Assembly (NCBI GenBank): GCA_964390005.1 | Contig: CAYMGM010000006.1 | Span: 1 to 64,000 of the forward strand | Direction: 5' to 3' | Source: CAYMGM01 sp964390005 | GTDB lineage: Bacteria; Pseudomonadota; Alphaproteobacteria; UBA9219 | DNA: 64,000 bases | Shown here: in pieces, positions 40,975 through 50,270 of the stretch | Layout of the letters: the number at the start of each line of letters is the position of its first letter | Numbering within the stretch: position 1 is the first letter of the stretch | Translations under genes and position numbers: made by a program | The notes under the pieces: generated by a model | What the model was told of the DNA's origin: nothing | What the model saw: only the letters and a program-made list of their open reading frames with translations | Database searches by the model: none

Positions 40975-41598
40975 ATGTTCAAGCACATGGATATCTGGCG
41001 CGCCATCGACCGCTTGGCTTCGCTCAACAAACTCTCCCCCTCTGGGCTTGCCCGAAAGGCAGGGCTTAGCGCGACACTTTTCAACCCCAGCAAACGCTTT
41101 TGTGGCGCAAGGCCCCGTTGGCCGTCGACCGAAAGTATCGCGGCCATTTTAAAAGCAACAGGCACATCGCTGGATGCTTTTGTCGCTTTAGCCAGCCAGG
41201 AATCGCCACCGCAGAAACAGCTTCCCCTTATCAGTTTGGCCGAAGCGCGGCATGATGGTGTTTTCGATGAAGCGGGACGCCCCGCAGCAAACGGCTGGGA
41301 TAAGATTCCGCTTCCCGGTTCGTTAGACCCTAAAGCTTTTGCTTTAGAAATAAGCGGCAAGATTTTCGAACCCGCCTATCGCGAAGGCGATCGTTTGATT
41401 TTAGCGCCATCGGAAAAGCCGCGGCGTGGCGACCGTGTTGTCGCGCGGACACAAAAAGGCGAGATGTTGCTGGGCCGCTTAGGACGCGAAGGCCTTCAAA
41501 AAATCGAGCTGGTTCCTTTTCAATCGGATCTTCCCCCCTTGACCCTTGGGCGCGAAGAAATTGCGTGGATCTATCGGATCGTCTGGGCCAGCCAATAA
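40975..41598 (+). CDS. S24/LexA-fold transcriptional regulator lacking catalytic residues
   Basis: The 207-residue protein has an N-terminal helix-turn-helix (about 9-45, SPSGLARKAGLSATLFNPSKR) and a C-terminal peptidase S24 fold (about 110-205). In active members the serine lies in GDSMEP; here the equivalent reads GKIFEP (128-133), so Ser is replaced by Ile. The lysine region (GEMLLGRLG) also lacks a Lys. It can probably bind DNA but not cleave itself. ATG at 40987 is an alternative start. Confidence 0.78.
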   Translation: MFKHMDIWRAIDRLASLNKLSPSGLARKAGLSATLFNPSKRFCGARPRWPSTESIAAILKATGTSLDAFVALASQESPPQKQLPLISLAEARHDGVFDEAGRPAANGWDKIPLPGSLDPKAFALEISGKIFEPAYREGDRLILAPSEKPRRGDRVVARTQKGEMLLGRLGREGLQKIELVPFQSDLPPLTLGREEIAWIYRIVWASQ

Positions 41599-41614
41599 AA
41601 AACCGTTTTCTTCC

Positions 41615-42532
41615 TTATCTATGTGCCGCCCGACAAGAGAGGGCCATCGTCATGGCCTGCATTGTCTGGACCAATCTATGACGCGCTTGCTTGTCCCGAC
41701 GTGCGTCAGGCAGCGTCACAGCGGCACGATCCAATAAAGCTTCAAGCGAACAAGGCTGCCCGATTGTAAGCGTGATGGGCCGGGGCGGTTTTTTCAAATC
41801 ATGAATAGAAGCAGAAGATCTTAAGGCCACGCCGATCGCGTTAAAACCTTCCGTATTTTCCAGAGCGTGCGCGATTTTAAGATAAAATTGAACGGGCCGC
41901 GGCGTCTCTTTTTCAAAATAGACGGGGACAAAAGCCGGACGATCTTTCGCGGACAGCAAAAGGTGGGCCACACCGCTTTGCCAAGGATAATCTTGCGTTT
42001 GCCGTGAAAACCCTTTGGGCTTGCCCGTATGACCCGCAGGAAAAAGAGCGACGCAGCCGCCAGACGATAGATGCCGGACCCCTTGCCGAAGCACGCCTGC
42101 GCGATCCATTTCGCAACCGGCCCCCCTTTGCACACCAAGAGCCCGCTTTGTCAAAAGCGCAGCAAGAGAGGGAAAAGAATCCAACAGGCTCTGAACCATA
42201 AAAATTTTATAGTCGGGCCTTTGTCGCTCCAGAATGGCCCCCAAAAGAATATCGTCAAGCGTTCCGTAAGGATGGTTTGAGGCAACAAGAACGGGGCCGT
42301 TTTCGGGAATGTTCTGTTCGCTTCCCTTCACATCAACTTGCAAATCAAACGCATCCGCCAAAGCCTTGCAAATCTGTGTCGAGCCAAGGCTGTGTAACCG
42401 CGCGCAAACGGCATCGACACGTCGGTGCAAAGGTGCGGCTTGTTGGCTCTCCTGAACGGCTTTGTGCCATTCTTCGCGACAGATCGTCAGAAAGGGAGTC
42501 TCTTGAAGTGACAACGCGGCCTTTTTCACCAT
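41615..42532 (-). CDS. PlsC-like acyltransferase
   Basis: The 305-residue protein has the acyltransferase block VLVASNHPYGTLDD (about 81-94) with the catalytic His and Asp, and a FPAGHTGKPKG block in place of the usual FPEGTRS. This resembles the hemolysin/OlsA-like branch, which acylates lysolipids or ornithine lipids. The exact acceptor is unknown. It ends just past the convergent regulator gene and starts before an AT-rich spacer. Confidence 0.72.
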   Translation of the reverse strand: MVKKAALSLQETPFLTICREEWHKAVQESQQAAPLHRRVDAVCARLHSLGSTQICKALADAFDLQVDVKGSEQNIPENGPVLVASNHPYGTLDDILLGAILERQRPDYKIFMVQSLLDSFPSLAALLTKRALGVQRGAGCEMDRAGVLRQGVRHLSSGGCVALFPAGHTGKPKGFSRQTQDYPWQSGVAHLLLSAKDRPAFVPVYFEKETPRPVQFYLKIAHALENTEGFNAIGVALRSSASIHDLKKPPRPITLTIGQPCSLEALLDRAAVTLPDARRDKQARHRLVQTMQAMTMALSCRAAHR

Positions 42533-42625
42533 AAAATCCTATATAATTTCTAAACGGCCTTTAGGCTCGTATCCTTTATCATAAGAGGGGCACTATATAA
42601 TATTTTCAACTGTTCTTCCGACACA

Positions 42626-42653
42626 AAAAAGCCGCCTTATCAGGCGGCTTTTT
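42626..42653 (-). terminator. Intrinsic terminator after the chemoreceptor gene (bidirectional form)
   Basis: A 12-bp stem, AAAAAGCCGCCT against AGGCGGCTTTTT, with a TATC loop. It is 21 bases past the chemoreceptor stop and symmetric enough to act both ways. Confidence 0.88.
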
Positions 42654-42673
42654 CAGAAGAAGAAAATGAACGT

Positions 42674-44353
42674 TTATATGGCTCTGACTTTTCCGAGAAA
42701 GTCGTTAACCACATTGCGCAGGGCCGAGGCTTCCCGCGACATGGATTGTGCAACAGTCAGAACCTCGGTTGCTGCCGCACCTGTTTCATTAGCCATACTT
42801 GTCAGGCCCGCGATATTCGCCGAAACCTGCTGGGTCCCCGCGGCCGCTTGATGAACGCTGCGGGCGATTTCATCCGTCGCGCCGCTTTGCTCTTGAACCG
42901 CCGAAGCGATTGTCCCGGTAATCGTATTGATCTTGGTGACATGGCCGATAATCCGCGACAAAGCGGCCACGGCCCCTTGGGTCGACGATTGAAGATCGCC
43001 AATTTGCGCGGAAATCTCACCTGTCGCTTTGGCCGTTTGCGTGGCAAGCTGTTTGACTTCGTTTGCAACCACGGCAAAACCTTTTCCTGCTTCGCCAGCC
43101 CGCGCCGCTTCGATCGTCGCATTCAGCGCCAACAGATTGGTTTGCGCGGCAATGTCGTTGATAAGCGCGACAACATCGCCAATTTTTGCCGAGCCTTCCG
43201 CCAAATGCTTTATTTTCTCATCCGTCGCCGCCGCTTCGGAAGAAGCTTCAGACGAAGCCGCTTGAGATTCCTTAACCTGACGCGCAATTTCGGCGATAGA
43301 TTTTGACAATTCCTCGGCAGCGCTGGCGACAGTCTGAACGCTGGCCGACGATTCTTCGGTTGCGGCGGCAACGCTTGTTGCCTTGTCATTGGTGCCGTCT
43401 GCCGTCGCCGTCATCGACCGCGCCGTCGCTTCCATTTCGGTTGTCGCGCCCGCCACGACTTCCAGCATACCCGAGACAGCCGTATCGAAATCGCGCGTCA
43501 GAGTCTCCAGCTGTCGGGCGCGCTCTTCGCGTTGCTGCTGAGCGATCTCTTCTTGTTCCATCAAGCGATGCTTTTCGATGATGCCTTCTTTAAAGGATTG
43601 AACGGCTTTGGCCATATGGCCGATTTCATCCGCGCGCCCCTGTCCGGGGACGTCGACGTCGGTCTTATCTTTTTGCAAAAGCCCCATGACGCCCGCCAAC
43701 AAGACAATTGGCTTCATATCGCGAACCAAGCCAAAATAGGTGACGCCGCACAACAAAAAGGCAAGAACCAGCGAGGCAATCGCAATGTTTTGCATCAAGA
43801 CCGGAACGACCGTCATACGTTCGGTTTTATCAAGGCCGACAAAAACAATCCCGATCGTTCGATCCGCTTTATCCTTGATGGGGTGATAGGCGACGAAAAA
43901 GGGCTTACCAAACAACTGGGTCTCGCCCCTATATTCCTTTCCTTCTTTCAGAACCCTGTCATAGATCGGTCCTGCTGCCAGTTTGGTTCCGACCGCGCGA
44001 TCACCATTTTCTTTAAGGATATTGGTCGCGACACGTTCGTCTGCGCTAAAAAGGGTCCACTGCCCGCCGATCAAATGCGAAATAAAGTCGATGGTTGCAT
44101 TATCACCATTAAGCACATGATCGCCGATCATCAGCTTGCCGTCTTTGACAGAAAAACCGTCTCCCATACGCTCAAGCGTGACAAGGCCGACATTGAGATT
44201 GGCGGTCAGACGTTTTTGGGCCTGATCTATAAATGACTCGACAAGGACAAGACGTATCATCAAAAGAACGGCGGCAACGAGAACAAGATAGCCAAGAAAA
44301 ACTTTGAAGCTCACCTTCCCCGAAAGCGAGAGCTTATGAAACATTTCGAACAT
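42674..44353 (-). CDS. Methyl-accepting chemotaxis protein with periplasmic Cache-type sensor
   Basis: The 559-residue receptor has membrane helices at about 15-35 and 190-212 flanking a sensor domain of the single-Cache type (ADRTIGIVFVGLDKTE near its end), a HAMP-like linker and the signalling domain with the conserved tip IAAQTNLLALNATIEAARAGE. The ligand is unknown. The start at 44353 has AAGGAGG upstream and replaces a longer frame. No che genes are nearby, so the receptor joins a system encoded elsewhere. Confidence 0.93.
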   Translation of the reverse strand: MFEMFHKLSLSGKVSFKVFLGYLVLVAAVLLMIRLVLVESFIDQAQKRLTANLNVGLVTLERMGDGFSVKDGKLMIGDHVLNGDNATIDFISHLIGGQWTLFSADERVATNILKENGDRAVGTKLAAGPIYDRVLKEGKEYRGETQLFGKPFFVAYHPIKDKADRTIGIVFVGLDKTERMTVVPVLMQNIAIASLVLAFLLCGVTYFGLVRDMKPIVLLAGVMGLLQKDKTDVDVPGQGRADEIGHMAKAVQSFKEGIIEKHRLMEQEEIAQQQREERARQLETLTRDFDTAVSGMLEVVAGATTEMEATARSMTATADGTNDKATSVAAATEESSASVQTVASAAEELSKSIAEIARQVKESQAASSEASSEAAATDEKIKHLAEGSAKIGDVVALINDIAAQTNLLALNATIEAARAGEAGKGFAVVANEVKQLATQTAKATGEISAQIGDLQSSTQGAVAALSRIIGHVTKINTITGTIASAVQEQSGATDEIARSVHQAAAGTQQVSANIAGLTSMANETGAAATEVLTVAQSMSREASALRNVVNDFLGKVRAI

Positions 44354-44594
44354 CTTTCCTCCTTGCCGACTTCTACGCTTCTGCATACACGAGCAGATCG
44401 TCATTAACCTTAATAGGCTCGCATCATGAATCAAACAATAGACAATTTCCAATACAGAGCGCGTATTTCTGACCTCTTCGATCCTTTGCGATAAGAAAAT
44501 CTTCTGTCTTCGGAAATAAATGGCGCAATATTATTATATGAAAAGATAAACGCCACAACGTCGTGCGCGGATTGGCCAAACAAGCGAAAGATCG

Positions 44595-44622
44595 TTGCAT
44601 CTTTTCTGACATTCCTTATTCT
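44595..44622 (+). promoter_or_regulatory. Candidate promoter for the structured leader/sRNA upstream of pstS
   Basis: TTGCAT (44595-44600) and TATTCT (44617-44622) are spaced by 16 bases, each 4/6 to consensus. Transcription would begin near 44629. I looked for Pho boxes and found none convincing. Confidence 0.35.
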
Positions 44623-44628
44623 TCGCGG

Positions 44629-44748
44629 CATGGAAGAGGATGATTCGCCCCTGACGCCTTTTGCTTTGTCTGCCTGCCAACGCGGCTCGGTCTCGAGCCG
44701 CGGAATCGTCTTTTTCGCCAGCGCGTCCTTTCAGGGCGCGTTTTTTTT
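44629..44748 (+). ncRNA. Candidate small RNA or attenuated leader before pstS
   Basis: No ORF fits this region. It has a perfect 9-bp hairpin at 44681-44702 (CGCGGCTCG / CGAGCCGCG with a GTCT loop) followed by a terminator stem and eight T residues ending at 44748. The layout (promoter-like pair, hairpin, terminator) is that of a small RNA of about 120 bases. It could equally be a 5' leader that attenuates pstS. Confidence 0.45.
44722..44748 (+). terminator. Intrinsic terminator upstream of pstS
   Basis: CGCGTCC pairs with GGGCGCG (one G-U pair) around a five-base loop, followed by TTTTTTTT. It lies 37 bases before the pstS start, where no plus-strand protein gene ends. Confidence 0.8.
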
Positions 44749-44784
44749 GGCCTGTTTCCTTCCCTTCCCCTCACGGAGAAACCT

Positions 44785-45810
44785 ATGTTCCATCTGATAC
44801 GCAAGCCTTTGGGCGCGGCGCTTCTGCTCGCGCTTTCGTCTTTTGCTCTGCCTGCGGCGGCCAGCGATATTCTTGGCGCAGGCGCAACCTTCCCCTATCC
44901 CGTCTATGCCAAATGGGCAGGCGCGTATAAGGCCGAGACCGGCACGGGCCTGAATTACCAAGCCATCGGATCGGGCGGCGGTATCAAACAAATCAAAGCG
45001 CGCACAGTGACGTTTGGCGCGTCAGATATGCCGATGAAGCCAGAAGATCTGGCCAAAGACGGCTTGATCCAATGGCCGCAAATCGTGGGCGGCGTGGTGC
45101 CTGTCGTCAATGTGCATGGCGTTGCGCCCGGCGCGATGGTTTTGGATGCCAGCACGCTGGCCGCCATTTTCTTGGGCGAGATCAAAAGCTGGGACGATCC
45201 CGAAATCGCGAAGCTTAATCCCAAGCTAAAATTGCCGCACACGCCCGTTGTCCAAGTCTATCGGGCCGACGGATCGGGCACGAACTTTCTGTTCACGCAT
45301 TACCTAAGCCAAGCCGTGCCAAAGTTTGAAGCCGCCGTTGGCGAAGGCACGTCCGTTCAATGGCCCGCCGGGATTGGCGCGAAAGGCAATGAAGGCGTCG
45401 CGGGTCAAGTCAAACAGACGGAAGGCGCGATTGGTTACGTCGAATATGCCTATGCCAAGCAAAACAGCCTGAGCCATGTCAAACTGTCGAACAAAGATGG
45501 CGGCGTGGTTCAAGCGTCACAGCAAAGCTTTCAAGCCGCCGCGGGCCATGCCGACTGGCCCAAAGCCCCCGGCTTTTATCTGATCCTGACCAACCAATCC
45601 GGCAAAGACAGTTGGCCCATCACCGGTGCCAGCTTTATTCTGATGCCCAAAGCGCCATCGAACGGCGCGGCGGTCCAAGAGGCTTTGGCCTTCTTCCGTT
45701 GGTCTTTCCAAAAAGGCGCGGCCAGCGCCGAAGCTTTGGATTATGTGCCACTTCCCGCTTCGGTCATCCAAGCGGTTGAGCAATCATGGGATCAAATCAA
45801 AACACCGTAA
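44785..45810 (+). CDS. pstS: Phosphate-binding periplasmic protein
   Basis: The 341-residue protein has a signal peptide cut near AAAS (about residue 27) and the PstS phosphate-loop motifs GAGATFPYPVYAKW, GSGGGIKQI, FGASDMP and RADGSGTNFLFT. It captures phosphate for PstCAB. GGAG lies before the start. A terminator-like hairpin separates it from pstC and probably lets PstS be made in excess. Confidence 0.96.
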   Translation: MFHLIRKPLGAALLLALSSFALPAAASDILGAGATFPYPVYAKWAGAYKAETGTGLNYQAIGSGGGIKQIKARTVTFGASDMPMKPEDLAKDGLIQWPQIVGGVVPVVNVHGVAPGAMVLDASTLAAIFLGEIKSWDDPEIAKLNPKLKLPHTPVVQVYRADGSGTNFLFTHYLSQAVPKFEAAVGEGTSVQWPAGIGAKGNEGVAGQVKQTEGAIGYVEYAYAKQNSLSHVKLSNKDGGVVQASQQSFQAAAGHADWPKAPGFYLILTNQSGKDSWPITGASFILMPKAPSNGAAVQEALAFFRWSFQKGAASAEALDYVPLPASVIQAVEQSWDQIKTP

Positions 45811-45825
45811 CAGAAGGAAGAAAAG

Positions 45826-45855
45826 GAGGGCCGCTTTCGGCGCGCCCTCTTTTTC
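45826..45855 (+). terminator. Terminator-like hairpin between pstS and pstC
   Basis: GAGGGC pairs with GCCCTC, with an inner CGC/GCG extension and a bulged C, followed by TTTTT. It lies in the 55-base gap and would reduce read-through into pstCAB. Confidence 0.7.
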
Positions 45856-45865
45856 ACGACTATTC

Positions 45866-46789
45866 ATGAAACTGTTTTCGACGGATCGCCTTTTTCATCT
45901 TCTGTGCCTTGGCGCGGCGCTTTTCGTCCTGGCGACGCTGGCCGCGTTGATTGGCGTTCTGACCTTTTCCGGCTGGCCTGCCTTTGCGCATTTCGGCTGG
46001 CGCTTTCTGATCACCGAGACCTGGAACCCGGTACGTGAGATTTTCGGCGCGGCGGGGCCGCTTTACGGCACGCTGATCTCGTCGCTCTTGGCGCTTTTGA
46101 TGGCGGTGCCTTTATCCTTTGGTATCGCTTTTTTCCTGACCGATTTAGCGCCCGCCAAATGGGCCAAGCCGCTAGGCGTCGGCATCGAATTGCTGGCGGG
46201 CATTCCCAGCATTATTTACGGCTTGTGGGGCTTTTTCGTTTTGGCCCCCTTTATCCAACATGTCGCGGGGCCTTTGCTGATCCGCGTGCTGGGGCCGGTT
46301 CCTTTGATTGGCGCTCTTTTTACCGGGCCTGCCTATGGCGTTGGCCTTTTAACCGCTTCGTGCGTCTTGGCGATTATGGTGCTTCCCTTTATCGCTGCCG
46401 CCATGCGCGACGTCTTTGCAACCGTCTCACCCTTGACCAAGGAATCAGCCCATGCGCTGGGCGCTACCCCTAGCGAAGTCTTTGTCCACATCGTTCTTCC
46501 CGCGTCGCGCGTCGGCGTGACGGGCGCCATCATGCTGGGTCTTGGCCGCGCCTTGGGCGAGACCATGGCCGTGACCTTTGTGATCGGCGGCGCACACAGG
46601 CTATCGGCGTCGCTATTGGCCCCCAGCACCTCTATCGCCGCCACCATCGCCAGCGAGTTCAACGAAGCCACAGGCGATCTTTACACCGCGTCGCTTCTGG
46701 CGCTGGGGTCGCTTTTGTTCCTGATCGCTTTTCTGGTTTTGGCTGTCGCGCGCCTTTTCCTCTATCAAAGACAAAGGAGCGCTGCATGA
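45866..46789 (+). CDS. pstC: Phosphate ABC transporter permease PstC
   Basis: The 307-residue permease has about six membrane helices and the binding-protein-dependent transport (EAA) motif ESAHALGATPSEVFVHIVLPAS, with GIPSIIYGLWG earlier. The start at 45866 is chosen over a frame that begins inside pstS. It overlaps pstA by four bases. Confidence 0.95.
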   Translation: MKLFSTDRLFHLLCLGAALFVLATLAALIGVLTFSGWPAFAHFGWRFLITETWNPVREIFGAAGPLYGTLISSLLALLMAVPLSFGIAFFLTDLAPAKWAKPLGVGIELLAGIPSIIYGLWGFFVLAPFIQHVAGPLLIRVLGPVPLIGALFTGPAYGVGLLTASCVLAIMVLPFIAAAMRDVFATVSPLTKESAHALGATPSEVFVHIVLPASRVGVTGAIMLGLGRALGETMAVTFVIGGAHRLSASLLAPSTSIAATIASEFNEATGDLYTASLLALGSLLFLIAFLVLAVARLFLYQRQRSAA

Positions 46790-47640
46790 TGGCCGCGTCT
46801 CTCTATCGCCGCCGCCTGTGGCGCGACCGCCTGACCCGTCTGGCCGCTTGCCTCGCGGCTTGTTTGGCCCTTGGTCTTTTGGCCGCCATTTTGGAATCGA
46901 TCCTGAGCCATGGCCTTTCGGCCCTTCATCAAGATCTTTTATGGCTCAACACCCCGCCCCCTGGCGAGGCGGGCGGCCTGAAAAACGCGCTGATCGGGTC
47001 GGCTCTTTTGACGGGTTGCGCCATGATCGGGGCGATCCCCTTGGGCCTTTTGGCGGGCGTTTATTTGGCCGAATATGGCCGGACGGCGCGCTTGAGTACG
47101 ATCTTGCGCTTTTTAAATGACGTTTTGCTCAGTGCGCCGTCTATCTGCATTGGTCTTTTCGCCTATGAAATCATTGTCAGGCCCATGCAGCATTTCTCGG
47201 GCCTCGCGGGGATGGTCGCTTTGGCGCTGATCGCGGTGCCGATCATCCTGCGCGTCAGCGAAGACATGCTGGCTCTTGTCCCCGATGTCTTGCGCGAGGC
47301 CGCCGCCGCTTTGGGCGCGCCGCGCTGGCACCTTGTTTGGCATGTTTGCTTTCGCGCCGCGCGCCATGGTATTTTAACCGGGATTTTATTGGCGGCAGCC
47401 CGTATTGCGGGCGAGACAGCGCCGCTGCTTTTTACGGCGCTGAACAGCCCCTTTGATAGCTATAACCCTTTGGAGCCCATGGCAAATCTGCCAAGCACGC
47501 TTTATCAGTTTGCCCTATCGCCCTATGACGATTGGCAAAGGCTGGCTTGGGCGGGGGCGCTTTTAATAACTTTGGGGGTCCTGACCCTTAACATCGCGGC
47601 GCGCCTGTTGGCCGCCCGTGGACACAGCTTGAACAAATAA
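46786..47640 (+). CDS. pstA: Phosphate ABC transporter permease PstA
   Basis: The 284-residue permease has LLAGVYLAEYGR, APSICIGLFAYEIIV and the EAA-type motif REAAAALGAPRWHLVWHVCFRAA, ending in the family region ARIAGETAPLLFTAL. It pairs with PstC. Two ATGs (46786 and 46789) are possible; the first overlaps the pstC stop. Confidence 0.95.
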   Translation: MMAASLYRRRLWRDRLTRLAACLAACLALGLLAAILESILSHGLSALHQDLLWLNTPPPGEAGGLKNALIGSALLTGCAMIGAIPLGLLAGVYLAEYGRTARLSTILRFLNDVLLSAPSICIGLFAYEIIVRPMQHFSGLAGMVALALIAVPIILRVSEDMLALVPDVLREAAAALGAPRWHLVWHVCFRAARHGILTGILLAAARIAGETAPLLFTALNSPFDSYNPLEPMANLPSTLYQFALSPYDDWQRLAWAGALLITLGVLTLNIAARLLAARGHSLNK

Positions 47641-47651
47641 AGGTTTCGATC

Positions 47652-48509
47652 ATGCAATCTTCTTATGCTTCGCCAGCCCTGAACGAGCTGGGTCATCTTC
47701 AAAACCTAATCGTGAAGGATCTTCCGGCCCGCCCGCCTGTCGAAGCCGTGCCGCCTGAAACCGCCATCGACGTTCAAGGCCTTTCCTTTTTCTATGGCGA
47801 CAAGCGCGCGTTGAACGATATTTCGCTGCCCCTTTATGACCGCCGCGTCACTGCCATCATTGGCCCATCGGGGTGCGGCAAATCGACGCTGCTGCGCACA
47901 TTAAATCGCATCTATGAACTTTACGAAGGCCAGCGCGCCGAAGGATCGATCACCCTGCATGGCACCAACCTTTTCGACAAAGAGTTGGATATCAATCTGT
48001 TGCGCAAAGATGTTGGCATGGTGTTTCAAAAGCCGACGCCTTTTCCCATGTCTATTTTTGACAATGTGGCCTATGGGATCCGACTTTATGAGCGCCTTGG
48101 CAAAAAGGATCTGGCCGACAGGGTGGAAGCCGCCTTGCGCCGCGCCGCTTTGTGGGATGAAGTGAAAGACAATTTACGCGCGAGCGGCCTTAGCCTTTCG
48201 GGCGGTCAGCAGCAACGGCTTTGCATGGCCCGCGCCCTCGCGGCAGGCCCCAAGGTCTTGTTGTTAGACGAACCAACCTCGGCTCTGGACCCGATTTCAA
48301 CGCAGAAGATCGAGAACCTCATCCAAGATCTGAAGAAGGACTATACGATCTGCATCGTGACGCACAACATGCAGCAAGCCGCCCGCCTGTCAGACTATGT
48401 CGCCTTTATGTATATGGGCGCGTTGATCGAATTCAGCGACAGCTGGACGATCTTTAACGATGCCCGCCACCCCAAGACGCGCGACTATGTGGCGGGTCGG
48501 TTTGGATAA
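47652..48509 (+). CDS. pstB: Phosphate ABC transporter ATPase PstB
   Basis: The 285-residue ATPase has Walker A GPSGCGKST (71-79), the PstB-specific MVFQKPTPFPMSIFDNV, signature LSLSGGQQQRLCMARAL and Walker B VLLLDEPTSALDP. It completes pstSCAB. phoU and the phoBR regulators, often adjacent, are not found here. Confidence 0.97.
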   Translation: MQSSYASPALNELGHLQNLIVKDLPARPPVEAVPPETAIDVQGLSFFYGDKRALNDISLPLYDRRVTAIIGPSGCGKSTLLRTLNRIYELYEGQRAEGSITLHGTNLFDKELDINLLRKDVGMVFQKPTPFPMSIFDNVAYGIRLYERLGKKDLADRVEAALRRAALWDEVKDNLRASGLSLSGGQQQRLCMARALAAGPKVLLLDEPTSALDPISTQKIENLIQDLKKDYTICIVTHNMQQAARLSDYVAFMYMGALIEFSDSWTIFNDARHPKTRDYVAGRFG

Positions 48510-48585
48510 AACCTTCCTTTAAGGCGACGTTAAAGAATATTTTCTATAAGCTGTTGGAAAACGCCTTTTATCGCAGAGACACGAC

Positions 48586-49371
48586 ATGTCGTTTTCTTCT
48601 CAAAAAACATTTCCTCAAAACTTCTGGGAGGTCCTTTTTCAAGCCCTTCAAAAGATACATCGCGTCCGTAACGATCTTATCCCTGTCTTTATCCTTGTTA
48701 CGCTTGCTTTCGCGGCCCTTTTTTATGGAAGTTCCTATTATCTATTCCCGTCGTTTTACCTTATGGTGCCCGTTCTTCTAATCAAGATTATTTGCTGTGT
48801 GGTTTTTACCCAGATTTGCCTAGGTCATTCGCTTTCTCAGCAAAAAGACATACCTAAGAAGACCCTTTTCCTTACCCACCTTTTCTTTGTTGTTGCTTAT
48901 ATTGGGATCTCAACGCTCTCTTTTGCTTGCAAAGCTGGGGCAAAATATTTGCTCCCCCTGCTGGGAATGGACACCCATCGTCTAATTGGTCCCGCGCCTT
49001 TTATCATTCAATTCGTAGCTCCGGTCGTGGGGCAAATAATTGGCCTTGGTATCATGTGTTTTTTCAGCTTTATGCCCTTTCTTCTCATCGACAATGTATC
49101 GCCCGTCTATAAGGAGAACGCCCGTCTCCTCAAAGGAAACATATTTCTTCTTTTTTTCTCATTTCTCTCCAACCTCTTATTATTTAGATGGGTGCACAGT
49201 CTTTTGCTTTATTTTGCATGGGAAAAATCATTGTTTTTAGACCATTTATCCTTCTTCCATATTGTCTTATGCAATACCCTTATATCTCTTTGGGACCTTG
49301 TCTCTTTATTGATAGGACTTTCGATCATAAGCGTTTTATATAAAGAGAAACAGAAACCCCCGAGAGTGTAA
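48586..49371 (+). CDS. Unknown polytopic membrane protein
   Basis: The 261-residue protein has about six hydrophobic helices and many Phe and Leu residues. No family is recognised. The gene is noticeably AT-rich compared with pstB and ispE on either side. It is tightly followed by ispE (eight bases), so the two may be co-transcribed, though a functional link is not evident. Confidence 0.6.
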   Translation: MSFSSQKTFPQNFWEVLFQALQKIHRVRNDLIPVFILVTLAFAALFYGSSYYLFPSFYLMVPVLLIKIICCVVFTQICLGHSLSQQKDIPKKTLFLTHLFFVVAYIGISTLSFACKAGAKYLLPLLGMDTHRLIGPAPFIIQFVAPVVGQIIGLGIMCFFSFMPFLLIDNVSPVYKENARLLKGNIFLLFFSFLSNLLLFRWVHSLLLYFAWEKSLFLDHLSFFHIVLCNTLISLWDLVSLLIGLSIISVLYKEKQKPPRV

Positions 49372-49379
49372 GCCCTTCT

Positions 49380-50270
49380 ATGCTACCAGAGTTCCCCCTT
49401 GACCAACCCGGCTTTGCCCCCGCTAAGATCAATCTTTACCTGCACGTGACCGGTCGGCGGGCGGACGGGTATCATACGCTCGACAGTTTGGTTGTTTTTG
49501 CCGATGTTGGCGACCGCCTGACGTTAACGCCTCAAACGGACTTCTCGTTTACGTTAGAGGGGCCGTTGGCTGAGGCTTTGCGCGGCGAGCCGCCTGAGAA
49601 CAATCTGGTCGTGCGGGCCGCCCAAAAGCTTGCCGCCCTGACAGGGAACACGCTCGATGCCGCCCTCACCTTATATAAGTGTCTTCCGACCGCTTCCGGG
49701 ATCGGCGGCGGCTCGACAGATGCGGCCGCGACCTTGCGTCTTTTGGCGCTGCATTGGGGGCTTTCGTTGCAAGACCCGCGTCTTTTTACGCTCGCAGCCT
49801 CGCTTGGGCAGGATATTCCTTGCTGCCTTCAAGCCCAGACCTGTTATTTCAAAGGTATCGGCGCCGAGACAGACCCGGGCCCCGCTTTACCGCCTTTGCC
49901 CGCCGTTTTGGTTAACCCGCGGCAGGCCGTTCCAACCCCGGCTGTCTTTCAAGCGCGCCAAGGCGCTTTTCAACCCGAAGCCCGTTTGACAGACACACCG
50001 TCCACCCCCGCCGACTTGGCCGCCATGTTGAAAGCGCGGACAAATGGCCTTGCAGCGCCCGCCATTCAACTGCTTCCCGCCATCGGCGAGGTCCTGAAAG
50101 CGCTTGAATCGACCCCCGATATTCTGCTGGCCCGCATGTCTGGCAGTGGCGCGACTTGCTTTGGCCTTTATGCAACGCAAGATCAGGCGCAGAAGGCCGC
50201 CGCGCAAATCACAACCCAACATCCTTCTTGGTGGTGTAGGCCAACGATTCTTGTTCGCGCCCCCCTTTGA
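49380..50270 (+). CDS. ispE: 4-diphosphocytidyl-2-C-methyl-D-erythritol kinase
   Basis: The 296-residue GHMP kinase phosphorylates CDP-methylerythritol in the MEP isoprenoid pathway. It has APAKINLYLHVTGRRADGYH (Lys16), the ATP loop PTASGIGGGSTDAA (103-116) and the C-terminal MSGSGATCFGLY. Length is normal. Confidence 0.96.
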   Translation: MLPEFPLDQPGFAPAKINLYLHVTGRRADGYHTLDSLVVFADVGDRLTLTPQTDFSFTLEGPLAEALRGEPPENNLVVRAAQKLAALTGNTLDAALTLYKCLPTASGIGGGSTDAAATLRLLALHWGLSLQDPRLFTLAASLGQDIPCCLQAQTCYFKGIGAETDPGPALPPLPAVLVNPRQAVPTPAVFQARQGAFQPEARLTDTPSTPADLAAMLKARTNGLAAPAIQLLPAIGEVLKALESTPDILLARMSGSGATCFGLYATQDQAQKAAAQITTQHPSWWCRPTILVRAPL

